The notes under the pieces: generated by a model | The model's input: only the letters and a program-made list of their open reading frames with translations | What the model was told of the DNA's origin: nothing | Databases searched by the model: none | Source of the DNA: Kingdonia uniflora | Taxonomy: Eukaryota > Streptophyta > Magnoliopsida > Ranunculales > Circaeasteraceae | Assembly: GCA_014058105.1 (NCBI GenBank) | Contig: JACGCM010001659.1 | Location: 620,001 to 684,000, forward strand | DNA: 64,000 bases | Direction of reading: 5' to 3' | Translations under genes and position numbers: made by a program | In this document: in pieces, positions 46,401 through 59,100 of the stretch | Layout: each line of letters begins with the position of its first letter | Position numbering within the stretch: position 1 is the first letter of the stretch

Positions 46401-49400
46401 CATAATGACAAGATTCTTTCTCCTTGGAAAAGAATTCATATGGTTAGAAAGATCCATCACATTACTGCATCAATGGATATTGTCATCTTCTCACATTCAT
46501 GGAGACAAGGAAATAATGCAGCCGATTTTCTTGCTTCTCATTTCCCTGTAAATTCTATTAGTATTCTTTCCCCCCCTTTTTTCCCCAGAGGTTGTTAATA
46601 TCCTAGACTGTAAGCTCTTTTTCCTGCAATATACAGGTGGGGGTCCTTGCCTAACCCCAGCTTTATTCTTAAAAAAAGGTATTAAAGTTCGCAAGTTTCT
46701 GGAGTTATTATCAAGCAACAAGGATATTTCTAGTTATCACCCCTGCGTTGTAAAGAGAGAAATAAAATTTCAACTTTTTATATTTTATTTGGCCTAATTT
46801 TATGTGAGTTACATAGGCACCCCTGAAAACTTGTTTTGTGTACTTCATGTAAGGACACTTTATTTTTGGGGAGAAGGAACTGGTGTGACTCATTTGACCA
46901 ATTTCTTTTCTTTAAATGAATATTTTCTACATAGTTAACGCTCAAACTTTATTTTCATGTCACAGGTTCGACAGCAAGAGGTTTTGCAGAGATTGCAGAA
47001 GAAATGTTATCCGCGAGTTCAAGGAACTGAAGGAGCTTAAGCGCATTAGGAGAGAACCTCGCTGCACCAGTTATTTTTGTGTTGCTGATACAGCCTTCCA
47101 ATATGAGGTTTCTTTTTTCACCTCTTCTTTGAGATATTTTTTATTTAGGGAGGCTTTTTATGTATCCTGAGACATAAATTAGGAATTCTTGGGTGAATGT
47201 CATGGAGTGTTACTGGGGGATCGCTTGTTTCACTGTAAGCAAGTGCAATTTCACGGAGTGGCATTGCATTCACTTGCAAGGCAATACACTAAGAGCTGAT
47301 TGATTTAAACCCAAGCAAGTGCTTGCAGATTTTTAACTGGTTGGACTCTGCAACTCACACAAATGCCATTCATTTTATTTTTAGCTACTCATAAAGAGAG
47401 CATGTAGAACACACATGGTTACTACTAGGCTGTTCAATAGATATGAATCTCAAATGGGTTTGGACTGAGCTAATGGGGTTAAGGGGTCAACTCCAGTTTG
47501 TCATATAAATCACTTAATGAAAATCGTATTAAACCTGCACATCTTATCTAGGCCTTTCATACGAAAATGAAGTGAATAAGGTTTAATGGTCCCTTACACA
47601 TGGGTATGTAACAATAATAGTGACTAAGTTTCTAATATTAGATTCACGGACCAAATAAAAGAACAATACATAAAATAGCAACAAATAGCAATGTATGCTA
47701 ACTAATTAGCAATATAAGCTATCACTTCCCCCAAATTCTAGCATAAATGCCAAACAATCACATCTTGGAGAAAATACCAGAGAACACCCAACTAACCCAA
47801 TTGGTAACCTTTGTGAGAGCATCTACAACTTGCTGGCGAGAACGCTAGGGCTGTTCACGGGTCGAATTGGCCCGGGTTCAGGCTTAGATCTGATCCAACC
47901 CGGAAAAATTGGGTCTTCAGTTTCCAAACCCGAACCCAGACCGACCTGCTCCCAAAACCGATCCGGAAAAGTCAGGTTGTGTTGGATTTGCAATTCGGGT
48001 TCTACTGCAAAAAAAAGCCAAAAAGGGATTTAATTGATTGAATAGTTGTAACAAAAAAAGTTTTGATCCCACCACAAAGACAATCTTGCATAAAGCCCCA
48101 AAAGTAGTAACTGCAAATCTCTAGCTTATAAAGCAAAGAATCATTGTTTCATCAGAAGAGTAGCGTTTGGTTTGCAGGAAAACGACATTAAAACCACTGT
48201 TGCACAATAATGGCTTTACATCAATCAAAATTTTCAATTCATTGATCTCTACCCCATCTCCACAACAACAACCAAAAACTTTCAAATCTCAAACAAGTAA
48301 CAACAACAATTCTAAGATACAATCACCATCCATCAGCATCAACATTTGCTAGCAACATTTGCTAGCAGAACAACTTGATCTAGGTTTCAATCGAAGAAGA
48401 GGAGAATCATGATCATCATCATCACCTTCGACTTTCCTAGCACGAATCATTGCTCTTATTGTTGGGTGGCGAATCGACCAACAATGGAGGGAGGTTTCTA
48501 GAGAGAGAGATGAGGAGATTGTAATAGAGGGAAGAGAGAGGCCAAAGAGTCGGCTTAGGGTATGAGTAACATTGAAACAAAACATTTTATTATAAAGCTG
48601 GTTCGGGTTTGGGCGGTTACCCGAACCCAAGAACCGAAATTGATCCCGTTGTCTTCAAAACCGGATCGAATCGGCCTGTTCGGGTCGGTCCAGATCGGTT
48701 TCACGGGCTAGCGGGTTTTGATGTACAGCCGTAGAGAGCGCATATAAGGAATGCATAACTGACCCGAAATGAGCTTATTACGAATTACGTGTGGATAAAC
48801 CAAAATGTTTTTGGTAGGGTCATGGTGTAACGGGTTAGCAACACAACTAGCAATGAATAACATATTGTTTTTGCAGTATAACGACAGGAGAAAGAGACAA
48901 AGATTTGAAGATTAGAAGAATTTTTAATGAGAAGAGTTCATAAAAACCACGAGTCATTTCCTAACACAACTTACGAACGACAGACTAATTAGCGTTCCAT
49001 AGAACCAGTTTACCTTTACTCAATACTCAACTTTGACACAGGACTTAGAGATATTTTGCTTATTATGATGTCATGAAACCAAATTGCTACCTACTGTGGT
49101 ACAATAACTAGATGTGTGATATCAAAACCGCATAATCAGTATGAGTCCAAGCTTCAATGAAAAATCAAAGACGTGATTACTACACATATTGACTGAAAAC
49201 TCTAACAATGTAGTTAAACGAGTACTAGACGAGTAAGAGATATATATAGATACGAGCTTTCCCCAACAAGGTACTGCTTCCAACTATTATCATCTAGTAA
49301 ATCCCCGTCAAAATCGGGAAGGTGTGGATTATGCTCAATAGGAGTCTGCTCGACGACATGCGAGCTTACAGGAAGTAGAAAGAGGTTAAGATTGTATTGC

Positions 49401-52400
49401 GGTTGAGAAAAAAAGATGCTAGAACCAGAACAAGCAACCTCAATTCTCAAGAAATATCTCAGTCGGCCAAGATCTGTAACTTTATCTGTGAGGGTGGTGC
49501 CAAGATAAGATTTCAAATTAATAATGATGCAAAAAAATTGATGGAAGCTTCAATTTGTATTTGCAGGAGGATTTAGTTAAAAATTATGGCTAAAAGCCCT
49601 AAACCAAACACTCAAATGCTAAAACTTTTTTTTTCACTATTCATAGTTTAACTCAATTTCTAATTTAACCTCATTACAAGGGCATAATTTTTTTTTGTAG
49701 AGAATACTAACCTCGTTATTTGGAATAGAAATCCTACCTCAACCTTACTTTTTCAAATAACATTAATTGGATACTAAAATAAAATAATCACCAAGTAAAT
49801 CAAAATAGTAACACCAAGTGGATAGTTTGCCGTGCTTCTTAGGCTAAAGCCAGGTGAACCGTCATTGTGAAAGAAATGCAACCGTGTTGTAAGTAATTAA
49901 CAACATCCATCTTAACCAATGACTGCCGCGCCCCGTGCCCACTGACTGCAAGTGAGTGAATTTACACCCCAGGTGCAGCAGCAAGACAAGCAGGGTCTGG
50001 AAACACACAATGAAGGCATATGTATGGCGGCAAGGCATTAGACCAATCCCAATTCGATCTGGATGATCCCAACCCAGATCAGGTGACTTATGCGGATCCA
50101 TAAAGATCTGGGTCGGTATAAATCCTGGATGCCAAATTGTCAAAAAGAATTGTAATAACTAATTTGGTTTAATAATCAAATTACTTCATTAACTTTGCAT
50201 CTAGTAGTTAAATCTGTATATATTTTAAAAATCCGTACAAATCACACAGTACCAAAATCATATAAAAAATAATAATAAAAAGGTGGCCCTGCCCAATTCT
50301 CCGATCCCTATGATCAAGCCAAATTTTGGATCCAGTGCTTATCAAATCTGATGGAAATATTTTTCTTGGTATCCTACCGGACCTGGCCGCTTGCAATCTT
50401 ATCCGGTGGATGCAAGCCGAGACTTGCCACCATGCACTTGACGTCTTAAAATTGTATTCACATTTTAAAAACGTTAAATCTTTTTTCTTTTCATTACTCG
50501 ATTCCCCTTTGTGGTTTTAAGCACTTCAGTATCATATATTTTATACTTAAATTCACGTGATGAAGTTATCTACAATCTTGGTATTAGAATCTTTGCTTGC
50601 TAAATAACGTACTGCTGAACCATAGTTGCAGAGCTCTCCAAATTTTCCTCAAATCTCCTAATTAAGCTAGGTAGGGCACCAAATGAAACAGTGACAGTTT
50701 TTCCAGAATCACCTGGGTTACTTGATACTTGAATGGACCATATGCGATTCTAAATTATATTATTTTGCGGGGGACATATTTGTGGGTCTTCATTCTACAT
50801 ATTATTTGTATGGCAGATATTTGTGCACTCCTATCACCTCTTTTTTAATTTTAGAGCAGAACTGCGGTGTTCCTTTAGTGTTTATTTGCAGAAATATTTT
50901 AAATTAAGATATTTTCAGTTCTCATCTATTGATTTTTCTATAACAAAACCCCTCAATTTATTTCAATTGCTAAATAGAAACCTGAGTTGTAAATGTTACA
51001 CCATTTCGTACGTCGTTTTGTATTTTTTGAAGTAAACTTCATTTGGATAGTCATTTTTAAGCGAAAATCTATAAATGGTTTTTTTGTTTTGTTTGTGCTT
51101 ATACTGAAATTGTTGCGGAAAATATTATGTGTTTTCAATCACTTTTTTCTATGTGCTTGGAGACTTACAAAGTTGCTATCAACTAGCCTGAATTTTCTTT
51201 GTATAAATTTCCAGGTAACTGTTGACACGGTTCAAGCTGATTGGCATCAATCTTTCTCGGAAACAGTTGGAACATACCACCACTTTGAATGGGCAGTTGG
51301 AACAGGTGAAGGAAAGTCTGATATTCTGGATTTTGAAGATGTCGGGATGAATGGAAGTGTTCAAGTCAACGGTCTTGATCTTGGTGGTTTGAGCGCATGT
51401 TTTATTACATTGAGGGCTTGGAAGCTCGATGGTCGGTGTACCGAGCTTTCTGTGAAGGCTCATGCAATGAAGGGTCAGCCATGTGTTCATCGTAGACTTA
51501 TAGTTGGGGATGGATATGTGACTATAACCAAAGGGGAAAGCATTAGAAGGTTTTTTGAGCATGCTGAAGAGGCCGAAGAAGAGGAGGTAATAATATCTGC
51601 GGATTATATGGCCCGTTTTTTCTTATTTTTAAAATGGGATTATTTTGTACTATGAAACCAACCCATCCTCCCCAGTAGCAGTTCTATTGTTCTGAAATGT
51701 TACTTTTTCCTGACAATAATGTTAACCACATGGACGAGGGTGGTTATGTTTGTAGCTTTGTAGTAAATATACAGAAATTCTCAACATGTTCATTGTTTCT
51801 TTTGTGCTCTATGGTACTTTCAGGATGACGAATCCATGGACAAGGATGGGAATGAGATGGACGGAGAAGGATCCCGTCCCCAAAAGCATGCAAAGAGTCC
51901 TGAACTTGCAAGAGAATTTCTTCTCGATGCTGCAACTGTTATTTTCAAAGAACAGGTATGTTTTAGTTGTGATATTCTTGTGATAACAAAACAGCTTAAT
52001 TATTCTATTTGTTGAATTTGCAAAAATATTGTGGCGTATTACGAAGTAAATCAAGATTTTTTCTTAATCTCTATATTGCAGACACAAAAACGCTGGTACA
52101 CATGCGCTCACACACTCAATATTAATTTATAGCAATATTTCGTGAAAGTATGATCATATATTTGAAGACAAATAATATGACGACATTATAAACAAACAAA
52201 TGTGCTTCCCATATTGTTGGTATTGATGATGTATTGACCGAACTCACAAGGTGTACATTTTATGTCGCAAATTGGGAAGTTTTGGTTTTGAGACTTTTTA
52301 TTTTTCTAGAACACTTTATGGAACACCTTATGTCTAACTTGATAGCAACCAGGACCCGGTTGTTAGGCTTTCTGAACAATTACTACTTTTATTTTAGTTT

Positions 52401-54769
52401 AACATCGGTTACTTGGTTCTTATTGCTTAATGTAATTCTAAAAGTAGTGAACTCATAGTTTTTGTAGCATCAGCACTGAAGGGGTGGAGAGAACATACAA
52501 GCAATTAGAATAGTAACAGATAACTACATTTACGTTTTTTTTGGTAATATGACAAGTGACAACATAGTTGTTCAATATGCAGATTATAATGGTCACTAAT
52601 ATATAATGTTATGTTGTATCTTAAGCATTTAATTCCCTGACTGTATAAGGAAATCCTAAACCAATCTGTTTACTCTTTAAGGTAAACTACAAATGTTAAT
52701 CTCAATCACATTCTGAAAACCCTTTTTAATATTGCCTGTCATTGGATGGTAAGACCAAAGCTTGCCATGATACAAATTGCACCGTCATACTGTAGATGAT
52801 GGTAAAATTCCTTATACCTTTTTTCAGGTTGAGAAGGCCTTTAGAGAAGGAACTGCCCGTCAAAATGCGCATAGTATATTTGTGTGCCTCGCACTAAAAT
52901 TGCTGGAAGAGCGTGTTCTTGTTGCATGCAAAGAAATAATTACACTAGAAAAACAGGTATCCTTTTTTAAATACTGATTTCTTTATTTTATTTTAGATTT
53001 TCAAATAAATGATGCCAACCCGTCACACCCCCTTTTTCTTACAGACAAAGCTTCTTGAAGAAGAAGAAAAAGAAAAACGTGAAGAAGAAGAGCGTAAGGA
53101 GAGAAAACGGTCAAAAGAAAGAGAAAAAAAGATGAGAAGAAAAGAGAGGTTAAAAGGGAAAGAAAGGGACAGAGAAGATAAATGTGAATCAAATCAGAAT
53201 CACGCGGATTTCAACATTGAAGATCACGAGGAACTAACTACTGTCAGCTCAGAAGATTCCATAAGTGAAACAGGAGATCGATCTCCAGATATCCAAGATG
53301 AGCATTCAACAAACTCGTGGGGTTATTCGGAAATTCAAAATACAAATAATGAGCATTATGACGAAGAGGAACTGTGTACAAGGGAAGATTTTGAGGATTT
53401 AAAATCTTCTCGCTGGCAACCAAGGTACAAGAAAGAAATCCAATCGGACCAGGCTTCCAAATGGTGTGATGAGTGGCAATCGGTTGAAGAAGCTCATCCA
53501 AGATCATATAATGGATATACGAAAAATCCTTCCAGATGTGCTGATGGGGTGAATAGGGAATCGCGAAACAATTCGACCAAGTCCAACTTCAGAAGTTTTG
53601 CGACGAAGTTTGACGAAAAGTTCCACTCGTGCAGAGATGGCCCTAGTCCACATTTTTCTACAACTAGAATAGGTCGGGAGATCAAAACGGTGAATAAGTC
53701 TGAATATCGCAGTTATGGAACTCCTAAAAGCAAGTTCAATTCAGGCAATATTCATCAAACTAAGCAAGTTTGGGAACCTTTGGATTCACGAAAAAAGTAC
53801 CCACGCAGCAATTCAGACTCGAATGTTATTCTGAGTAACAGAGATGAGTCAGATAATATTCTCAAATCTGGTGATTCTTGTTTGGATAAGGTTCTCGATT
53901 ATCACCAGAATCCCGAGGATGATATTAAAGCAAAGGAATCAGAAAACCTTAACAACTCAAAGGACTCTAATTCTGGCCCTATTATGAGCAGTACCTCTAG
54001 TTCGGATAATTGTTCTTCATGTCTTAGTGAGGGAGACACTAGTACAGCTTCTTCATGTGTTCAAAATGCGGAATCTTGGTCAACTTCTGATTCAGAAGAT
54101 GCCAGTCAACAATCAGAGGGACGGGATACTTCGATCTGTGACAAAAGTGGAGGGGACAAAGGGGCTGAAGGAGGAGGGGAGTCCTCTCCGGTTATTAGCT
54201 CTGTTATAAACGACTTACCCATTGCATTAGGTGGATCCCACCTACACCAGATGACCCTACCACCGATGCCCAACCAAAGCGTGCATTTGCCTATAAATCC
54301 TCCTTCAAGAATGGCTTATTACCATCAATCTCCTGGTTGGCCATTTTCTCAACAAAACCACTTCCTCTTTGCTACCACTGCTACTCCTCTACAACCCCAG
54401 CATTTCTGGGTACAACCCTTACCAACTCCGGTACTGAATGTTGGCCCACTTCCAACATATCACCAACCTGTTAACAAAGCGAATGGGGTGATGAAGTCTA
54501 AGGAGCAAATCGAGAAACCCAAAATAGTTGGAGCGCGGGAAGCCAATAGTCAGAATGGGATCTCTGTGAAATTACAGAATGGGAACTCTGTGAAATTGCA
54601 GAATGGGAGTAGTAAGAACTTTTCGTTGTTCCATTTTGGAGGTCCAATGGCAAATGGGGACTTTTGCCCGTGCCCACCAGCTGATATTATTAGCAAAATG
54701 AAAGAGACGACAATGAAAGAGTACAGTTTGTTTGCATCAAACAACGGCACAAGGTTATCCTTCTTCTAG
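37417..54769 (+). CDS. NST1-like conserved plant protein, 8 exons, 1,084 aa
   Basis: Coding exons: 37,417-37,548; 38,385-38,747; 39,246-39,505; 46,966-47,107; 51,215-51,586; 51,824-51,955; 52,828-52,956; 53,045-54,769. All have GT/AG borders and the frame is unbroken. Residues 45-510 are the conserved part. They hold two CxxC pairs (CSRC, 75/78; CRDC, 259/262), a LYPDACGGGGRGWISQG block, and VGTYHHFEWAVGTGEGKSDI with VNGLDLGGLSACFITLRAWK. Residues 511-560 are a dense Lys/Glu/Arg coiled coil. The remainder is Ser/Asn-rich and then Pro/Gln-rich and probably disordered. I recognise this from the plant family annotated as stress response protein NST1-like, a label that rests on the charged coiled coil. 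Its function in plants is not established. The paired CxxC motifs may bind zinc. Introns 3 and 4 are 7.46 and 4.11 kb and contain transposon relics, yet splice sites and frame are intact, so the gene is probably active. Confidence 0.93.
37872..38250. repeat. Imperfect direct duplication in intron 1
   Basis: About 37,872-38,010 and 38,126-38,250 share AGTTAGTAATGTGGATTGG and a later GTTTATGTGGGTA-like block, about 254 bp apart, with small indels. Confidence 0.7.
39506..43890 (+). other. Intron 3 of the NST1-like gene, left part
   Basis: AT-rich. Contains the 103-bp tandem duplication and, at about 42,480-43,310, protein-like but broken + strand fragments (GGRYYRRLFYGFSKEKK) that may be the N-terminal part of a LINE-associated protein. 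No functional gene seen. Confidence 0.5.
41187..41396. repeat. 103-bp tandem duplication in intron 3
   Basis: TTTCGCATACCTTTATAATA recurs at 41,191 and 41,294. The second unit carries a 4-bp CACT insertion and a few substitutions. Confidence 0.85.
43900..44900 (+). pseudogene. LINE reverse transcriptase relic
   Basis: The + strand reads VDEALGRMINRGVVHEE, then FANDTL where the RT catalytic motif FADDTL is expected (Asn codon 44,149-44,151), then SGLSINLSNSKI and PSAYLGLSL, and later LLSKWLWRFGQDVLW. This is the C-terminal half of a plant LINE RT in shifting frames. A T-run at 44,017-44,040 precedes it. Confidence 0.75.
44017..44040. repeat. Poly-T tract (24 T)
   Basis: Uninterrupted T-run just upstream of the LINE RT relic, possibly the tail of a minus-strand insertion or simple slippage. 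Confidence 0.85.
44930..46680 (+). pseudogene. Second LINE relic with zf-RVT and RNase H
   Basis: The + strand shows NDNSTLLWKDPCLKE and WNIYN-type linker fragments, then KFNWSKIVWAAENI (zf-RVT start) and RCPYSFQIWKAVL. An RNase H domain follows with WILNTDGGLNGNQATLGGI and IISDSQYAVYVHNDKI, ending in SWRQGNNAADFLASHF. The 3' end is near an A-run at 46,671-46,677. Several frameshifts and stops are present. It lies within intron 3 of the host gene in the same orientation. Confidence 0.75.
46201..46522. repeat. 161-bp tandem duplication in LINE RNase H
   Basis: 46,201-46,361 is repeated at 46,362-46,522. By eye I see only one substitution (AAAATAATTC versus AAAAGAATTC), so the duplication is much younger than the LINE decay around it. 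Confidence 0.92.
47108..47837 (+). other. Intron 4 of the NST1-like gene, left part
   Basis: AT-rich non-coding sequence before the hAT element. The phrase AAGCAAGTGC recurs near 47,238 and 47,314; no gene seen. Confidence 0.4.
47846..48733. mobile_element. Non-autonomous hAT-type DNA transposon in intron 4
   Basis: 888 bp. The ends are near-perfect inverted repeats: TAGGGCTGTTCA on the left and TACGGCTGTACA as the complement of the right end. Flanks GAGAACGC (47,838-47,845) and GAGAGCGC (48,734-48,741) form an 8-bp target duplication with one mismatch, the hAT length. Subterminal regions are rich in CCCGAACC/GGTTCGGG in opposing orientation. No complete transposase; a 93-codon minus ORF (48,349-48,630) is of unknown origin. 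Confidence 0.8.
48742..49213. other. Intron 4, sequence between hAT element and copia fragment
   Basis: AT-rich, no recognisable feature. Confidence 0.4.
49214..49516 (-). pseudogene. Copia reverse transcriptase fragment in intron 4
   Basis: A minus-strand ORF reads VTDLGRLRYFLRIEVACSGS, then IFFSQPQYNLNLF and QTPIEHNPHLPDFDGDL. This is the copia RT segment that follows the YVDD motif (DLGxLxYFLGIEV...QxKY). The flanking RT and RNase H are missing. Confidence 0.8.
49517..51214. other. Intron 4 of the NST1-like gene, right part
   Basis: Non-coding. Patches near 50,040-50,110 and 50,270-50,410 are richer in GATC/GGATCC than the surroundings and may be transposon-derived; none was identified. 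Confidence 0.4.
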
Positions 54770-56150
54770 TATAAGATATGTATAGGTGTGAGAGAGTGCA
54801 AGGAGGAAGAGGTTGAAGAATTTCATCCCTTCCTTTCGTCTTTGGTCATGAAAGTTTGAGAACCTGTAATTCTGCGGACAATAATCTTCTCTGAGAATCA
54901 TTCCAATTTTAGCGCATATTCTGTTTGGTTGTTTAAATTATTTCCGATTAATAGAGTTATTTTTTATATTTATAGTTTTTTTTCTTTCAGTGTAGATTGA
55001 GAGTTTCTCATTAGCCAGTATAATACTTTCACAGTTTCTTCTCTGAAATTGCTATTCCAGCGCTGTTACTGTATTTGTTCTAATTCTTGTGCCAAAACAC
55101 ATTGCATGAAGTTTTTGTGAATCTTGTATCAACACTGTAAAAATCTAGTGTGTCCCAAGGCGGCCGTTGGTGGTAGCTGAATGATGTAACATTTATGCTT
55201 CTACCTGTAAAAACCAGTATTGTTTACATTCATTTATCCTGAAAGAATGCGGTGCCGCAAATCCCCTCATTATCTCTATCAGGCAAGTAAGAGACTAAAA
55301 ATTATTACTACACTAGGATTATCTTTTCACTCTCACTAGATCAGGATAATAATTTGCTTTCAAAGGATTATAATTCCCCTTGCTTTTATACTTTACAAGG
55401 AGTTTGTTAAAAGCTCAGGAAATCCTAATGCACAAAACCATACAAGAGAAATGACACTTAGATTTTCTTCACGAAGCAACAAGTGCTAACAACCAAATGG
55501 TTTCCATAGCAACTATACCAAAAACACAAAGACCAACCAAATTCCGGCACCCACTCCCCTAACATTATAATTGAACCATTTCAGCACGAAGCCAACGAGT
55601 TAAAGGGCAACATTATCTTGTGTCAGCTTTTGGAATTCCATGTCGTCAATTGGAAAGATTATTATCGGATATATCACTCAAATCTTGGATAGAAGTCATT
55701 TTGTGTGTGGAATTGACGCTTCACATTTAACTGTAGGAAATGAGATTAACTTTCACATCCTCTCATCAGGTTTAGGTTTTCAGAAAAATCTAACCAGTTG
55801 CTCTTTGCTTGAATTTGTTTGGTTAATTTCACCCGAATTTTCCTGAAACTTCTATCAATTTTGTTGAAGCTTTTCTGATTAGCAAAAGGAAACAGGTAAA
55901 GCTGAAAGGTTGCATTGGGAAGGACATACAAGCTTTCTTTATGGTGTTTTTAACAAAATTTGGCAAGGGCAAAGAGTTGCACAGAAAGTCATTTAGACAC
56001 GCCATTCTCATAAAAGATAAAGAAAAGAGGTTTGTAATTGCACCCAAAATGCTATAACAACAGAAGAAGCTTAACATTGATACAAAAACTTGCTGCACTC
56101 CTATTCTCAATTCTTGATAGGAAAAAGTCAGTTCCACAAACAACTTGTAC
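54770..56150. other. 3' ends and convergent intergenic region
   Basis: Holds the 3' UTR of the NST1-like gene (likely up to about 55,150; no perfect AATAAA near the stop) and that of the minus-strand gene ending at 56,151. No further gene seen. Confidence 0.5.
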
Positions 56151-59100
56151 TTAATCTCTGCCAAACTTGAGAACAGCAAGGTAAAAATCAGGTTGATCTA
56201 CAAACTCTTTTATCTGAAAAGAATGGTCATCTGAAACCTTCTCTAATGCAATCTTATCAGGCAAGTCTGAGACTACCACATCCGGATACTCTTGTCGTTG
56301 TCTCTCCAAACCTTCTCTTCCATGTGGATGGCTGATAATCAGTCTTGCGCCTGCACAGGATATAAACAAAACCTTAAAGACTTGGGAGGATGAGTAGTTC
56401 GCTTAGTGCAAAAAATAGTGATAAGGCTATGATTCAAATATAGTGATGTGTATAATAAATATGGAGTGTCATTATATATAATATGATTAACATAGAATGA
56501 TCTTTATCCTATGAAGTTTATATCTATAAAGAAAAAATATCCTAAATTATCTCTTTGTGTGTCTAATAAAGAGTGGCAAACATGTGTCATTTAAATGCGT
56601 GCCAAAGTATAATCTTTATTATAAAATGGTTAGAATTTACAAAATGTAAAATTATCCATTGCTCGTATACATCAGTGACGCGCTTCGGAAATATCACGAC
56701 TCAACAATGTTATTAAGTCCTCAACCTATCATAAATTTTGACAAACGATAATTGGCCCCAAAAGCAACTCCACAGTTTACGTCACAATGAACATCTCATT
56801 TGCTAAACCGTGTTTAAGAAAATGTATAAATACCCGAAATTCAACTGTCATAATTTTTCTTGAGACCGTTATTGCCTCGAAACACATAATAAGAGCCTTA
56901 AAATATCAGAGCTGAGTACTGAAGGCTCTCGTGACAACAAAAGCGCAACCTAGTAGATGGCCTGATCAATGAGGGTACAGTATCAAGCCGAATAAATGGA
57001 ATTGCTCTAATCTTTGTAATTTGCTAGTTAGGGTACATTTCCTTTTACAAAATTGGCGTTTTATTAATAGTAAAAGTTAAATGAGTGACGTAAAAGCAGA
57101 TCTCTTAACAGACTACTCCTACATATGCAAGCCTTACTTGATTAAACCTCAGAGCTGCAGCTACCTCTTTAGAGCTAGTTAGGGTACAGCCGTTTAGGAT
57201 AGTAACCAGGATTCCAGGGGTACGGGTTATTTCTAGAAAAAGGTCCTTGGCAGTCCTACATAAAATTCAGGAAATGATCGTCCGATTCAATATCCACAAA
57301 GCAGTCCCTAAAGTCTTGAATATTTTCCGTAACGATGCCATGGCTCTTTTTATGCTCAGGTCCTTTAAAGTCTCGTCCAAAACAGAACGGCTCCTTCAAC
57401 AAGCAACAAAGTCCTGGCAGTCCTTTCATTTGTCCATAGATCCCCTAGTAAATTGATAGTACGGGCTCACTTATCTAAGGAAGATTAATTAAGCACTAAG
57501 GAATGAGCTTACACATATGGGGGAGATCAAATAAGTACTAAAGAAGACCTCTTCCATGGCCACCTAAGAGTCCTCTTGTTCACATCCTAAATATTATACT
57601 TATGAATGAAAAGTATGTCCCATTTTCATTTAATCACTAAAACAAAATCTTAAAATTTGTTTGTTCCTCAACCCCAGACCTCTCAGGTTCCAACCTTTTC
57701 ACAATAGGCATATTCTTCAACAATCTCAGACAGAAAAGATATGCACGCTCTTCCGGTTCACAATCAACAGTCTTTAAAAAAAGTTTGACAAAAACCCTCC
57801 TATCTAGTCTCTTAAAGACTAGATTGAGACTCATACATATTCCAGCCCTAACTTATCCTGATGTGGCACGTCCCTAATAGGGTCGTTTACCACATGTTTG
57901 ATCTATGCTTATTTTTATGTTTTAGCTTATGCTCTATTGGAGAATACCATGTTGGTTATTAGTAGTTTTGCTTTTCTAGGTTAGTTTCCTAATTGGATTG
58001 GTTAAGGGAGTTATAGTAGGAGTGATCCTAGGGAAACCTAGGTTATAAGGAAGAGGGTGGTGTAATCTATTCTTTAGTTGTTAATGAAAGTTTGAAGTTA
58101 TCCTAGTAGACACTCTAGTTTTTCTAAATCTAGATTAATACGTGATTATTCTTACGAATCTAGCTTCAGCGTTCGTAGTTTCACGTCATATCCAATCTCA
58201 GAGCTATCTTTGCAGGCAAGTTAGGATACATATGGAATAGAAACCAAGGTTCCAGGGGTAAGGGGAAATTTCTAGAGAAATTAATAGAGTGGCTTAGCCT
58301 TCATTTTCAAGTCACATTTTCTTCTAAAATTAAAATTCTCATTAGGAATAAGGATCCTAGGATGTATCTGCTTCCCTAACACAAAATTCCTTTTCCCCCC
58401 CGCTTAAATCAAATTCCCCTGGTTCCCGCGCTCATCTTACTCGCAAGGGCTTTGACTGCATTTCTGCAAATTACTTGCCAGGCTAATGGGGGATTTAATC
58501 ATAAAAAAACTACCTATACCTTTGAGATCTTAATAAAACCCCAGGGAAAAGGGCATATAAGATGTCCAGAAAACGAACTTATCCTCAGCCAACTTGCATA
58601 TCCTCCAGAAAATATCCTCCATTACAAAAAGATTTCTGACAACAACTACAACCCCACCGGGATACACTCAAAAGCCAAACACTCAATCCAGAGCTTAATC
58701 TATAATCCACCAATCCTCTCCCAACATTTTCCTTGTCCTCTAGAACCTTCCTCTCCACTCTACCCTCTAAGAAATCCTCTCTTACTTCAACCACCATACC
58801 ATAGATTTTTACCTTCAAAAGAACTCCAGTTTCACCACTTTTACTGAAATCAATTCTGATATTGAGTAATTGACACTCTCACTAACCTTTTTGCTTACAC
58901 CAAGAGCCCCTCAGTTCCTTATTGTCCAAAGCATCGACGTCATACAACAAAGTTAACTTCAACACCCCCAGATCCCCAAATGAGTCCTCCTTCCACTACC
59001 TAGTACAAACTCTCAACTTTTTCCTTCCATATCTAGGAGTGCGACCCTATCTGCCAAGATTTTCTTTCCCCTCAGATTTGCTTCACCAACATTAAGAAAT

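Noticed and set aside
48349..48630. 93-codon minus ORF as hAT transposase
   Set aside because: No BED zinc finger or hAT dimerisation motif is visible; composition is Ser/Arg/Asp-rich.
51179..51562. 127-codon minus-strand ORF
   Set aside because: Exact antisense shadow of exon 5 of the NST1-like gene; no independent features.
53494..54750. Minus-strand ORFs across the last NST1-like exon
   Set aside because: Shadows of the long coding exon.
58452..58847. 131-codon + ORF and its minus shadow in the methyltransferase-like intron
   Set aside because: Low-complexity Pro/Leu/His composition, no start context or homologous blocks; probably repeat-derived.
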